Origin: Diogma glabrata
Taxonomy: Eukaryota > Arthropoda > Insecta > Diptera > Cylindrotomidae
Assembly: GCA_963693315.1 (NCBI GenBank)
Contig: CAVNZG010001060.1
Span: forward strand, 242,323 to 306,322
DNA: 64,000 nt
Reading direction: 5' to 3'
Shown here: positions 21,691-34,263 of the stretch, in pieces
Layout of the letters: every line of letters begins with the position of its first letter
How positions within the stretch are numbered: the stretch's first letter is position 1
Notes under the pieces: generated by a model
What the model was told of the DNA's origin: nothing
The model's input: only the letters and a program-made list of their open reading frames with translations
The model's database searches: none
Made by a program: the position numbers and the translations under genes

Positions 21691-23059
21691 TTTGAATCAT
21701 ATGATATTGAAATTGGTATTTCGACTTATTGGTCCATCGTAGAAATTGATGTCAACTTCTTATATGCACGAAATTTGAATTTTACAGATCATAACTTCGC
21801 TGATTTGTGCGTGAAATAGTTTTGACATTTAGCGTAAGTGGTTTTCCATTTTTTTTGTTTCTCTTAAACGATTAATTTTCTTTCGTCTCGATGCCTTATA
21901 GAGACAATAAAATAAATTGGAGATGTATAGAAAACTAACATATTTCGTACTTCAAATAACACTTTTTATAACAATTTTATAAAAACATGTATATTCTGTT
22001 CTTCTATGTAGCCAACTTGATGGTTTTATCAAAATCATTTAGATATTGCTTAAGACTTAACTTTCAAATTTCATTCATGTTTTTATTTTAATATTTTTAA
22101 ATGAAGCAGAAAATAATAATTCAAGAATATTTTGAAAAGTGCTCCATCATCATGATTTCATAAAAAAGTATTTAAATATCCATAAAAAAATTGTAACGGC
22201 TTTTAAAAAATATAAAATTCAAATAAAATTTTGATAACGGTTAAATGTTTTATTATAGAAAACTTTAATATGGCACGTAACGGCAGATGTTGAGATTTAT
22301 GTAATGTAAATGGAAATGAGTTGCTTGTTTCAAGTATGGTAAAATATTAATGATTCAGTTATAGTAAATCATTACTTGGTTTTATTTTCCTGTCAGATTC
22401 AAAAGATTATAGTTAGCAAGATATCAAATCGATTTTAATCGTTTTTGGGTTAGATATAGATAGCCGTATAAAGAATTACAGAAGTATTACGGAGTAAGCA
22501 ACCAACTCTTCCCATCTTTTTAATGCAATTTATTCGTTCACTGTTTTCTCATTTTTTTGCGTCGTTCATGCTGCACGTAGGAGCGTTACTGAGCTTTAAT
22601 AACCAACTTCGAATGTAGCGACCAGACAAAATCCTATAATATTAAAAAAGTTTGCTAAAGAGCTTGTATCAATTTTAGAATGATATTCTACTTGTCTTAC
22701 AAACAAGAAAACATTTATTTTTTTGTCGTATTTTTTATATTCTAAAATAAAAATTAAGTTGTTTTAGAGACCAAGGTCCCACAATTTTTTATCAAAGGCG
22801 TTCAACAAATTTTGTTAGGAGAACCTTTGGAATACTATCAGATTGAAAGTTCTTTTAACTAAAATAGATCTTTGAATCAATGAGACGTGTATTCCAACCA
22901 GCCATCGGTAACGATAACCTTACATTTAGTATTTGACACAAGTTTCGAACACTTCTAAACAACATTTCCACCCCTCTATAAATCATTAAAACAGTCCCAA
23001 AATTACTTTAGCCCAATAATTTCATACATCTGAAATAATTACCCATTTCAAATTATTTA

Positions 23060-23257
23060 TTAAAATTTACCGAAATTATTTACATTTATCATATTTGAAT
23101 TTAACCTGTCATTCAACCCTAAAGAACGTACATATTCCGTCATAGCTCTCACCAATTTTTCTTGTTCATGGTAAATCAACTTTTTGTAGCAATTTTTTGG
23201 AAACAACAACCCAGCCAAAAACATCTTCTTCTGATTACCTTTTTGCGGTTCTTTCAT
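23060..23257 (-). CDS. Unassigned minus-strand ORF, possible exon
   Basis: 65 codons beginning MKEPQKGNQKKMFLAGL, with HEQEKLVRAMTEYVRSLGL in the middle. The mixed charged composition looks more protein-like than neighbouring ORFs. Upstream on the same strand an AAG/GTAATTTC donor-like site and a TAATATTTAAG acceptor-like site would bracket an intron of about 85 bp. I recognise no family, and chance remains a fair explanation. Confidence 0.25.
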   Translation of the reverse strand: MKEPQKGNQKKMFLAGLLFPKNCYKKLIYHEQEKLVRAMTEYVRSLGLNDRLNSNMINVNNFGKF

Positions 23258-24479
23258 TCCTTAAATATTACATAATCAAACAACTTTTTCATTAATGTTG
23301 TATCCAAAAATAAAATGCAAAAAAATGTTAAATTTAATATAAAAGGATAGAAATTACCTTAAATATACACAAAAAAACTCAAGGAAAATTTTATTTTTCT
23401 TGAAAAAAAAAACTCAAATGAAAAAGCTCAGAAATAAAAAAGGACAATAATGCGTTTACAGAAATCTTCGTATAAAGACAAAATCTATTTTGTATAACAG
23501 GATATTATCATATTTAAGGATCATCAGGAAAAATTACATTTGTTTGGGAATGTGGGTTAATATAGATGTAATATAATTTCTAGATGATCTGAATATCAAT
23601 AAGAAAAAAAAAACCTTTTAAGTAAACTTCAAAGTTTGAAATGTAAGCAATAAAAAATTTGCAATGAGCTTTAAGTTTTTATTTGGTAATGTAACATAAA
23701 TCAAGTATTTATTTTGATTATGGGGGAATTTTGCCGCCCTAAGTTTATAAATATTTGAAATAAATAGAAATTTGGTTTGTTTGTTTTCATTGATGATACT
23801 TAATCCTTCAATTGTACAAACAAAAAGGAAATAAAAAAGACCCATTACAAATAGAAACCAATAAGGGGTAGCCTCCTGGTGTGCTGAGTTTACACATGTT
23901 GTTTTCTATGTAGTTTTAAATTTTTTTGTTCAACATAATTATAAAAAGTTTTAAAATGTTTGTTTTAAAGTTTTTTATACTTGTTTGGCTCTTTAAGAAA
24001 AAATAATAAACAATTAATCATAATTTTAATGCGTTTTGAATATTTTTTGTGATCTATGTTATTTGTTTGTTTTATTTTAAGAGTCAGACAAGAGCTTTTA
24101 TGGTTTTAATATAATAACTTTTTAAGGTTTTGGCTTTATTTGAAATAACGAACAAAAAAGAAGGCAAAAGATTAAAGTTATAAAAAATATAAAATTGTGT
24201 AAGTTTAGTAAATAATATTTAAGTAAGCAGTCTCAAGCATGGAATAAAAATAACGGTTGTATGAATTTATAAAAGCTCTAAAGATATGCGAAAGTGGAAA
24301 ATTTAATATAACGGCATTTTTTTATATTATTATCATAACTTCCAGAAGAAGTGGTTCATATTATGGTTTTTGGTCCCAATATTTTAACCACTAGGTACAC
24401 ATTTTTTTTATAAAATACGTTGTGAAGTTACAATATGCTTGAAGCCGCATATAGAGTAAATTAACACTCAAGAAATATT

Positions 24480-24840
24480 CCATTACTAAGATTGGGAGTG
24501 CTTTTGTTTATTGAATATTCATCCGCTAGCACTCGTTAGAAATCACCTTTGCTAGAGATATCTCACTGCTATTGCCAGTGATATGTGGTATCTCACATAA
24601 ACTCGTATTTCAATAGTACCTATATAGTGTTCCATTATATTGATTCAAATAGAAATAAATTTGGTTTTGTTTAAACAAACATTATTTAAATAAAAAAAAG
24701 GATAAGATTTTTTTTTAATTAAAAATGTTGCGTAATAGGAATTACAAAATATGTCACAACAACATAAATATACCTTTTAAGATCTTGGTCTCACAACCTG
24801 AGGTGTTGGTGGACTCATTTTTTTTAACCTTCGTGGATTG
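24480..24840 (+). repeat. Dispersed repeat family, copy 2
   Basis: M2 lies at about 24500-24620 (CATCCGCTAGCAC, CTCACTGCTATTGCCAGTG). M1 follows at about 24715-24830 (AAAATGTTGCGTAATAGG, GAATTACAAAATATGTCACA). The order is M2 then M1, opposite to copy 1. Confidence 0.7.
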
Positions 24841-26330
24841 AAGACACTCAAAACTATTGATTTGGGCAAAACGTTCCATTTATTTTGAGTTTATTAATAA
24901 ACAAAACCCAAAAGATGAGTTAATTTTATTTTTGAGTTTAAATTAAATTTAAATTAAAGTTAAATAATTGTTGTATTATAAGTACTTTTAATTTTGTTCA
25001 TTATCACAATGAAAATGAAAATTGAGATAAGTCAAATAGTTTTATATTTTCTTTTTGTTATATCAGAATATTTATATCGATTTTGCAACTGCTAGTTATG
25101 AAAATTTAAGTACCTTTATAAATTGGATGACGGGTTTGTGTGCATGAAATGCCGTGAGGTAGCAATGTTGTTTTTGTATATATGTATGGGACCAGAAAAG
25201 TTAGTGGCAACAATCCTAGATATTTTGGTCAATTAACCTCTCACCGTTGAATCTCATCCCGTCGTCATACAGTGTTTAATTGTAGGCAGGTATCAGACCA
25301 CTACATGGCACCGAAACAGAGACTTAAGGTCGTAAATTATAATTTATGATCCGAACATTTTAATTTTCATATGTGATAAATAACTGTTAATCCTTAGAAG
25401 GAATATCATGGAGCTTCAATCTTTAATCTTGCAGAAAGCGCCATGCGATTAATTAATTGACTGATTAATTAAATTGCAAAACGATTAAACCTAGAAACAT
25501 TTATTTTGAGTTCAATGGAAATCTTCACAATTTTTGACTGGTGGTAAACCTGGTAAAAACCTTTACTTCTTTTTCGGACTTTCACAAAAAACACAGTATT
25601 TAAAAAATTACAAATAATTAAAGATATTATAAAAAGTTACTAGCGTGGTAAAATCATAGTGAAAAAACTATAACCCAAATTTTACTGAAACACATAAGCA
25701 TCTAACAAACTTGTACTGACAGTAACAATTTATTAAATTCTTCTAATTTGAATCAGACTGTAAAACAACACACCTCAGCTAATGAACTTCCTAAACACAA
25801 AAGAACGGCTATTTCTCGCATCAAGAGAAATTAAATCGCAAGAAGAAAACTTCAAAAACAGTGTGCTTGAGCATAAACTATTGTAACCTTACCAGAGTTT
25901 AATGCAGGCCACATATTTTTATGAACATATGTATTTGGTAAAAAACTGACCGGCCTAAATATACTTAGAAAAACTGTGAAAGTATTAACTGCACTATATA
26001 AAAAAAATTCGTTCGTCAAACCCGCACACACAAGCGCACATCTAATTTAGCGTTATGTGACACTTTTAGTGACATACCTTAACAAAATGAAATAAGCATA
26101 TTTTTTACTGTCCCTCGCTTCAAAATAAATTATACTTAAAGCGATTCCTTTAGTTTTGGTAATTTTTTGGAATAGCAGATGACATTATACCCATAGAAGA
26201 AGGTAGCTGTAAGATGATGCAGTCCCCGATATCATTTACAAAAAAATATAATAAAAATGTTCAAACTCGAATAATTAAATACCACACTTATTTATAATGT
26301 TCACAAAAAAATCTTAATTCACAATTTAAT

Positions 26331-27874
26331 AAAAATATGGAGGGTCTGAAATCTCACAGCTCTGAGATATCAAGACTTCGGTCTGGGTAAAGGATTTTGA
26401 TATAGTTTTCGGCAAAAAACTTTCACGAGGACATGGTTTTTAGTTTTGGGCAGCGATGTATATCAAACATAACTCTTTGTTAAAGTAAAAGTATTTTTTA
26501 TCTCTGTTTAAAAATTTATTTACAAAACTAACACGAAACATCAATACGTTGCCGGAAAATTATAATCAAAATTCCAAAAATATTGTTAAATTAAATAAAA
26601 TCAAACTTTTTAAAAATTTCAAAAATATTCCAAAAATTAGAATAAAATCAAATATTTAAACTTTTTATAAATTCCGATAATATTCCAAAAATTCTTAAAA
26701 ATTCAAACTTTTCCAAAATTCTAAAAATATCGCAAAAATTATTACAAAATCAAAAATTAAAACTTTTTGCAAAATTCCAAAAATTATAATAAAATCAAAA
26801 ATTTAAAATCTTTCAAAATTCTAAAAATATTCCAAAAATTCTTAGAAAATCAAAAAATGAAACTTTTTTCAAAATTCTAAATATACATATACATAAAATT
26901 CAAAAATTCAAACTTTTTCCAAAATTCTAAAAATATTGCAAATATTATTACAAAATCAAAAATTGAAAATTTTTTCGAAATTCCAAATATTATAATAAAA
27001 TAAAACATTCAAAATTTTTCAAAATTCTAAAAATATTCCAAAAATTCTTACAAAACCAAAACTTAAAACTTTTTCCGAAAGTCTAAAAATATTGAGAAAA
27101 TTATTACAAAATCAAAAATACAAACTTTTTAAAATTCCAAAAATATTTCAAAAACTATAACAAATTCAAAAATTCCCATGTCCAATTTCATTTTCAATTA
27201 CATTTACGTCATAAAAACAGCTACATTTTTTTTCCAAAAAATTGCCTAAAAAATAAATGAAATCATTTTTTGACACACTTGACATTATTTTTTTGACAAA
27301 CTTATAATATATTCTAAATAATAATAATAAAATTTCATTTCAAACAAACAATTTTATTTTTTTCCAAAAAATTGTGTAAAAAAATAAATAAAAATCTTTC
27401 TTTTGACACACTTGACAGCATTTTTTTGACAAATTTATAATGCAATAATCTAGTTTTTGATCTCATATACCAATCCCGACCATCAATATTTCTCCAAATT
27501 TAATGTTCCTACTCGTATGAACGTTTTTAGGCCAAAAATATGAATATTTGCTATTTTTGACACACATAATAATTTTTGGACACACTTCCGGTACAGTTAT
27601 CGAACACAGCGTCCTTTCGGACCTGTCTCTTGAGTATACCTATTTTTAGAAAAATTATTACAAAATATTTTTGAAATCCCTCTAGCGGTTTTCCCTGCAG
27701 CGTAGGTACTGACGGCGGCTGGCGGCTGGCCGGCCGGCAGACAGACAAACATTTTTTTTTTGCTTTTTTAGAATCAGTAGGTTCTAAAACGTCGAGAAAT
27801 GCCAAAAAAGTGGGGGTAAGAATTTCACTTTGAACTCATGAATGTAATACTTAGGTCTTTCAGACCGAAGTAAT
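26331..27874 (-). repeat. Right arm of the very long inverted repeat
   Basis: Read on the minus strand this repeats the left arm. It includes AGACTTCGGTCTGGG (inner, 26375), the minisatellite (26570-27170, longer here), the TTGTCAAAAAAATG units, the CTGTCTGCCGGCCGG tract and CAGACCGAAGTAAT at the outer end (27861-27874). Over the 140 bp next to the inner end I estimate about 94 percent identity to the left arm by eye. It carries roughly 40 bp near 27690-27720 that the left arm lacks. The ORF at 27551-27805 is only a reading of this repeat. Confidence 0.85.
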
Positions 27875-28074
27875 ATATTTTGCTTTAATTTAATGAAATG
27901 TTTATATAAAAAAATATTGCTCTATAAGCAAACAATTCAACGATACATTAAAAACAGATCAACGTGTGATGCAATTAACTTTGTTTACACAGTTTACTGC
28001 GCTCCCAAACATTCTCTCATCCATTTTAAAAATTTATTTTTTAATCGTCTAGTGGTTCTACACATATTTAATTT

Positions 28075-29920
28075 GAAAGTGAACCGTTTGAGTGTTGACG
28101 TTAGTGTTCGAATTGTAGCTAAACGAACAAAGCCATCCGACCCGGGATGAGTTGAAACCACACGACCTAATATTCATTTACATGGTAGGACAATATCTTC
28201 CTTAATGATCACCAAATCATCAATTTTCAGGTTAATCTGCGTTTTCTTCCATTTACATTTTTGTTGGGGTGATAATGTAAAGTATTCTAATTAAAACTGT
28301 TTTCAAAAAGTACCAACTTGGTGATGAATATGTTGCCATCGAGAAAAAGATGAAAGGAACAATTTTCCAAACATTGTTCTGGTATTTCAGCTGATGATTT
28401 CAGCATTAAAAAATGTCCGGGTGTTATGGCTTTCAGGTGTGAAACATCATTTTTATTTTCAGGACACAAGAGGTCTTGAGTGTTTTAATTCTGCAAAATA
28501 GTGTTTAAAACTCCTAGAACGTGGGATATATATGAATGATATGATATTCTTGTCAAATTATGCCTAGTTGATTTCACGGCAGCCTCCCAAAGACCACCGA
28601 AGTTTGGCGCCACTGGTGTAATAAAATTCCAATGAATTTGGCTGTTAGTTAGAAACTCTGAAACTTTATGGATATGATTAGTGTTAGCATGTAATTTATA
28701 CATCTCAGAAATTCTTCTCTGTGCTCCGATAAATTTTGTTCCATTATCAGAATAAATAAGAGTTGGAACCCCTCTTCGAGCAATTAAACGTTGAAAAGCA
28801 GAAATAAAATCAGTAGTCAAGGAAGCGACTGGTTTCAAATGCACAGCCTATGTGCACAGACAAACGAAAACTGCAATATATCCTTTAACAAGTTTTGCTC
28901 CTCGACCAGTCTTTTTAGCATGTTGAGTTGGACCAACAAAATTAACACCAGTGGTTGTGAATGGATTAGCAGGAGTGAGCCAACTACTAGGAAGTTGACC
29001 ATTTAATTGCCTGTTGATTGACGTTTTATGTCGAAAACTTTAGTTATACGAAGTTGAAATTAGTTATGGTTAAAAACTTTTCAGAACAGTTTCCGGCCAT
29101 CAATAATCCAATATACATATTTGACGTAATAGGTGGGAAAGTAAGGATGGACCAGGATGGATAAATTTGGCATGGTACCAAGTATAGATCAATTTACTTA
29201 GAATGTGATTTTTTGCAAAACTACAGGGTGTTTAACGTTGTATGACAACAGAGAATTTTGCAAACGACATCCGAGTCTAATAAGTCATACTGGATCTAGA
29301 AACGGAGTGAGAGATAGTAATCGACTTTTGGTGGTAGAACGTTTCCTTGTTTCAGAACCTTCAGTTCCGTTGGAAACATACTTTGTTGTGCCCATTTAAG
29401 TTATATTTCTTTCATTCTACAATCTTGGCTGACGTCTGGACGTTTTAAACTTGCAGCTGCTGTTTTTCAAACAGCAGATTTCAGTAAATTGTCGACAATT
29501 AGAAAGAACTCTTAAAATTTTCATGTATGATGAAATATTATTGAACAATTTGAGGAACATATGTCACATCCTGATTATTTGACTCTAGTTCGACAGCAAC
29601 TAACGTTTCAAACTGTGATGAATTTTTTTCAAGGATTTTTTAATTTAAAAATTTAGCCAATATTCAGCCAATGCAAGCCAAGGTGGACCAATCCACCATT
29701 GCTGTAAATAACGTAGTTCACTAGGTAAAACTCTTCTGGGGGCGTGATCAGCTGGATTGTCAGCAGATTTCACATGACCCCACTTTTGTCGTGGTAGAAT
29801 ATCCAAAACCTTGGATGTTCGATTGGCTATATATACGTCTTGGATAATCACATAGAGAGTGTAGAGTGTAGTCCAAGCAATCATTGAAAATTTACGATTG
29901 TGAAATATATTTAACAATGA
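28075..29920 (-). pseudogene. BEL/Pao integrase, C-terminal and RNase H-like regions (Pao2, 3' part)
   Basis: Read on the minus strand: 29917-29645 gives the RNase H/adaptor region (SADNPADHAPRRVLPSEL, QQWWIGPPWL). 28844-28485 gives the integrase core ([36 protein letters not shown]). 28300-28075 gives the C-terminal DUF5641-like part (INLKIDDLVIIKEDI, HPGSDGFVRLATIRT). Stops and frame changes separate the pieces. The element is distinct from Pao1, differing at many integrase positions. Its end abuts the right inverted-repeat arm at 27874, and I could not place a 3' LTR between them. Confidence 0.9.
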
Positions 29921-30454
29921 TTTAATAAGTGTTTTTTTTTATACTAAGTTAGACATGTTTGGTGTTAATTTAAATAAATTATAAATTATTTTCCTTGAAT
30001 ATTCGAAAATACAATGCCAACTGTGGTTTGTGGAAATGGATTATGTTTCTTTAAGAAATTGGTGGACATGGACTTTAAAAAGTTGGGGATTAAAATAATC
30101 AGGGAAAACCCATAAGGGCAAGGAAATTCAGATGATAAGAAACACGATTGAAAAAACCACGTTGAAAAGCGGCAATTTTACATTTTGTTATTTGAACGGT
30201 GGGTGGAGGGGGGAAGGGGGCCATGGCTGATGCTCTGGTTGAACGAGCCAAAAAACGGGTTTAGGTAGTTTTGATCTGATCTCCTCTGATGAGTACTCAT
30301 TCATAATGTATTTGTAAAATATCGTCAAATCAGCGACATTTCTTCTATGCTGTAAAGAATCAAGCTCGATTGTAAGATTTTAATTGCCGATCAATTTAAT
30401 TGCTTTCCGTTGGAGTGTCTAGACATTTTAAAGAGGTTGGGTATGCACGGGTTA
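29921..30454. other. Unrecognised stretch between Pao2 pieces
   Basis: No Pao similarity could be followed here and no other gene is visible. It may be decayed pol or sequence brought in with the adjacent repeat cluster. Confidence 0.35.
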
Positions 30455-30762
30455 CCGACATAAGGCCCGGCGCAAAATCCCCGGTGACAAAACGCCCGCG
30501 GACAAAACGCCCGGCGACAAAATTCCTTGAGGACATAAGCCCCGGCGACAAAATCCCCTGAAGACATAAGGCCCGGCGACAAAATCCCCTGAGGACATAA
30601 GGCCTGGCGACAAATTCCCCTGAGGACATAAGGACTGGCGACAAAATCCCCAAAAACAAGAATCCCAAGAACAAGAATCCCACTTTCACTTTCACCGCCA
30701 AACGCCCCGATTTATATGCTTTTAATTCTATTTGGTTTTAAAGAAGATAGCCCCCCCGCTAT

Positions 30763-30778
30763 CGAGGGGGGGGGGGGG
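30763..30778 (+). repeat. Poly-G run
   Basis: About 14 Gs follow CTATCGAG inside the repeat composite. A CCCCCCC run lies just upstream (30752-30758), giving a small GATAG...CTATC stem. It may form a quadruplex. Confidence 0.8.
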
Positions 30779-30984
30779 CTGTCTTTGATCGAAGGTCTAC
30801 AAGGTCACAGATGCGAGTCAAATAAAATTAATATTGAAAAGAATAATTATACAACCCTATTCATCATGTTGACTAAGGAAATTGAAAATTTCAGAAGTGG
30901 CAAATAATTAATCAAAAATCTGCTAATATTCTTTAAAAATGTTACAAAAAATAATTATTAAGTAAATTTTTGAGTATATGTATG

Positions 30985-31740
30985 TAGGGCATGGTTAGAT
31001 TAATCGATTGTTCGATTAATTGATCATTTCGCAAATTGTTCGATTAATCGAACAAAAAAATTATTAATCGATTAATCTAAATTTACGAAAATGTTGAACA
31101 TTTACAAATTTATTTAACGAATTTTGTACCGAATTGTGAATAGGTTTATTGTCTAAAGATGTATTCTCTTTTTCTTACGAATTACTTTTCTAGTTGCTAT
31201 GAATTAACCACAAAGTACATTAATAACAAAATTTGATCCCAATGCAAAAATCTTTACTTTGCCTTACGTAATATTTTTATTATTAATCCAAACAGTAAAC
31301 TATGGTTTGAAGTACATTGAACTCCAATACTTTCCATTCTGAAGGAAACAGCTTGTTTCTTATCATTTTCAGTTAGTGCAGTATATTTTTAAACACCTAA
31401 TTTTGTAAGGTCTGAAAATTACAATGACAGAGAGGGAGATACAAATCCTAGGCTAACGCCTAGAGCAAAAATTTAACTCTTAGGCAAAAAAGACCTACTT
31501 TACGCCCTTAATACATAGATAGCTATTAAATTTTTGTTTATTCTTATGTCATTGTAAAAGTTGAACTTTTAAATATGATATACGTATTATTTATGTATGT
31601 ATTTGTTTCAAAAAAATTAATAAAAATATTACAATTAGTGAAAATTTTATTTAATTGATTAATCGATTAATCGGTGTTAAAATTTTCATATTATTCGTTA
31701 ATCGAAATTTAGTCCCAATCGATTAATCGACCATGCACTA
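30985..31740. mobile_element. hAT-like non-autonomous element, 756 bp
   Basis: The left terminus TAGGGCATGGTTAGATTAAT is mirrored by a right terminus ending GATTAATCGACCATGCACTA. Internal CGATTAATCG words cluster at both ends, as in many hAT-derived MITEs. A near-perfect 8-bp target duplication flanks it (TATGTATG at 30977-30984, TTTGTATG at 31741-31748), the length expected for hAT. No transposase is present. Confidence 0.7.
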
Positions 31741-32039
31741 TTTGTATGCATGTGAAAGTCTCAATTAAAAAAACAGTTTTAAACCAAATAGAATTAAAAG
31801 CATATAAATCGGGTCGTTTGGCGGTGAAAGTGAAAGGCGGAGTAGATCTGGCTTAAGCATGCTTTATCATATTTTGAAACTAAATGAAATATTATTTTTC
31901 AATTTTTTGCATGGTTTTTTGTCCCGGGCGTTTTGTCGCTGCGGGGATTTTATATAATTCTTGTTTTCTATATTAATTATATAATTTTCTATATTAGTTA
32001 AATAATTCTTGGTTATTTTATTTGACTCGCTTCTGCAAC

Positions 32040-32150
32040 CTTGCAGACCTCGAAACTCTCTCCCAGTTAAAAAGATTTGAATCCAAGAAATAAGTTGCTC
32101 TTCAACACCATAAGTGTAGCCAATAAATGCGCACCACAAAATTCGATACG
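32040..32150 (-). pseudogene. Possible LINE reverse transcriptase scrap
   Basis: The minus strand reads YGVEEQLISWIQIFLTGRE, which resembles the L..WI.SFL..R block of CR1/Rex1/Jockey-type RTs. It sits between the repeat composite and Pao2 pol and is too short to classify. Confidence 0.4.
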
Positions 32151-33979
32151 AGGTATTGAAACCTGTTTATCGGCGAGGCCTTGGTCTTTGATGTACTCAG
32201 GCTAGGTTGGTTATCTCCATTTATTGATAATGTCTGTTGATAATGTCTGACAGGAGACTACGGCAGCGAAGTACTACCTGTAGTTGGAATATATCTTGGA
32301 ATAGAGATGCTTTTAAATTCTGTAAACTGCGATCTTAAACGAATCCATTTAGGTGCTGTACCTGGAGAGAGTTCTTAATCCCAATTTAATTTTTGAGTCA
32401 ACGTTTAAAACAGTAATTTAACAAGAATTATTAATGGTGCTAACCAATCTAAAGGTTCAAAAAGACGAGAAGCTTCAGAGAGCATTTTTTCTCTTGGTGT
32501 ATACATTATTTGCTCAGTTGGTGGTTTTACCGTAAATGAAAACTGATCCTTGGTCAGATTTCAATGAATTCCCAATATACGGATTGTATTTGTGTTTTCA
32601 GTAAATTCTATTAATGGATAATTCTTTCAATTCTCCCGGGATCATTTTCATTAGTTCGGCGAATTTCGAGATTCATATTTTCAACGCAAATCCAAAAGAC
32701 CTTAACGTATCAATTGTTTGTTTAACTGCAATCATAGAATCTTTCAGAGTATCTGAACCACTAAGTAAGTCGTCCATATAAAACTGTTCACGAACAGTTT
32801 GTGCAGCTATTGGAATGGAAAGTGTGGCTTGGTATCAAAAGTTAATTGATGGAGCGAACGAACTGCTAGAAAAAGAGCGGATGATGTTCCAAAAGTTACC
32901 ATTTTAAGTTGATAATGCAGAATGGGTAAGGCCATAAGGGTAAGGCCTCTATGAGATCCTTTGGCAACGATAATAATGTAGGTCAACTTGAATCTGCCGA
33001 TACAATTTTGTGATAACTGCTACAAAAGCTATTTTATCTAAACGAAAACGCATCAATAAAGCATTTTGTTCTGATTGAATGGTCGGACCGACTAGCATCT
33101 TATCGTTCAATAAGATTGAGTTAAAAGTCTTTGCCGATGCATCTAAACAAATCTCTGCTTTGTAGTTGTACTGCTGTCTTTGATAACAGCATAATGATGT
33201 TCTGGATCATCAACTTTGCTTGGTGAAGCAAGTTCTATTTTTTCCAGGCTAAGATATTCTCGTATGGTTTTCACATACTCCTGATGCAAATTCGGGTTAA
33301 CTTTGAATTTTTGTTCGATAGAGAATAGTCTTCGTGTCGCTGAACTTAGCGAACTACCTATTTTGATATTACTATTTCTAAATGCAAGATGGACGACATA
33401 CCGTCCTGTCGAGTCACTATTGTGAGTACTCTTTAAATGATTCTCACATAATTCTTCATCTGAAGTATGAAGTTTTAGTGAAGTTGGCTTTTTTTGTTCC
33501 GAGAATCTTCGAAGATTTGAATCAATATCAATTCCACTGTGAAGCATGTACCCTTCAGGTATATTGCAAGGAAGAGAGGAGCCAACTATAACCCTCTATA
33601 GCCCGTGAAAAAGTGGTCACTTCCAACTATGACGTTTACAGGTTGGGCATTCGTTGAAGCACGGATCGTCTAACTGAAGACCACGAATGAAATCCCATAT
33701 AATGACGTTAAATGCAGACGTGGGTATTTGTGACGTTAGTATGTCCAAAATCAATAGCTCACAAAAAATTTCATCCTTTAAATTAAAACGAGAAGTTAAT
33801 ATAACGGTGGTTATTCCTTTGGTGAAGGTTGATGAGGATATGCTGCTAATGGTCAATTTTGAATTTCACCGTCTTATTTTTAATTTTTGAATGCACGCTT
33901 CGCTTATAAATTACTTTTGTGACCCCAAGTCTAATAATATGCGGCATAATTGGATGGTGCCAAAATTGTCTTTGATATA
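32151..33979 (-). pseudogene. BEL/Pao protease, reverse transcriptase and A17-type region (Pao2, middle part)
   Basis: Read on the minus strand from 33979 down: protease-like text (TSQIPTSAFNVIIW, LQLDDPCFN) at 33856-33617, then the RT N-terminal linker at 33547-33143 (RRLFSIEQKF, YVKTIREYLSLEKIELA, DDPEHHYAVIKDS). The RT core follows from about 33130 (LLNDKMLVGPTIQSEQNAL), with QFYMDDLLSGSDTLKDSM at about 32720-32790. The A17-type region (SEASRLFEPLDWLAPL, APKWIRLRSQFTEF) reaches to about 32280. There are many stops and frameshifts. The catalytic YMDD is still readable. Confidence 0.92.
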
Positions 33980-33983
33980 GACT

Positions 33984-34263
33984 TGTGCTGGCATAAATGC
34001 ACTAACAATTGAAACAGAAATAAAAATCGATTAGCTGTAAATTACGATTTTGGTTTTCATGATTTTGGTTTCATGATGATAAAAATTAATTCAATTATAT
34101 TTTGCCACTCGGCCAATTAAGTATAAAAAATGTCAAACTTTATATTCATATAAAAATTGTTAAACATTATATCCAATAAATATTGTGATAATATATTTCT
34201 GAGTTTTAGTTTTTGTTTACTACATTAAATTAATAAAATACATATTTAAACGTAAACTTAACA
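33984..34263 (+). repeat. 5' LTR of the CsRn1-like element
   Basis: It starts TGTGCTGGCATAAATGC and ends AACTTAACA. AATAAA-type words near 34180 and 34232 may serve polyadenylation. It is matched along its whole length by the 3' LTR. Confidence 0.97.

Larger units (their letters stand above)
21033..26330. other. Interior of the large inverted repeat, no identified gene
   Basis: 5.3 kb between the arms. It holds a copy of the 330-bp repeat family (21350-21690), a copy of the dispersed modules (24480-24840) and one weak minus-strand ORF (23060-23257). Otherwise it is AT-rich sequence. No transposase, polymerase or other mobile-element gene is visible. Confidence 0.55.
30455..32060. mobile_element. 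Inverted-repeat composite with GGCGACAAAATCCCC-type tandem repeats
   Basis: The left side (30455-30665) carries about six units of 30-35 bp built on GGCGACAAAATCCCCTGAGG and ACATAAGGCC. The right side (31918-31955) has the complementary GGGCGTTTTGTCGC and GGGGATTTTAT. Next to them lies a near-perfect inverted repeat of about 60 bp (30688-30747 against 31775-31836), including CACTTTCACTTTCACCGCC and GCTTTTAATTCTATTTGG. A third shared block (GAGTCAAATAAAAT, near 30805 and 32025) is also inverted, but lies inside on the left and outside on the right, so the structure is not a simple TIR element. It interrupts Pao2. Confidence 0.6.

Noticed and set aside
27551..27805. Minus-strand ORF of 84 codons in the right inverted-repeat arm
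   Set aside because: The homologous frame is not preserved in the left arm, and the sequence is explained by the repeat.
27893..28150. Plus-strand ORF of 85 codons
   Set aside because: It lies antisense to the Pao2 C-terminal DUF5641-like region, which explains the sequence.
30455..30665. Possible CRISPR-like array
   Set aside because: The units are contiguous degenerate repeats without unique spacers, in a eukaryotic transposon context.
30391..30701. Minus-strand ORFs with FCRRAFCPRAFC-like repeats
   Set aside because: They arise from the GGCGACAAAATCCCC tandem repeat read in two frames; two frames open at once indicates a repeat artefact.
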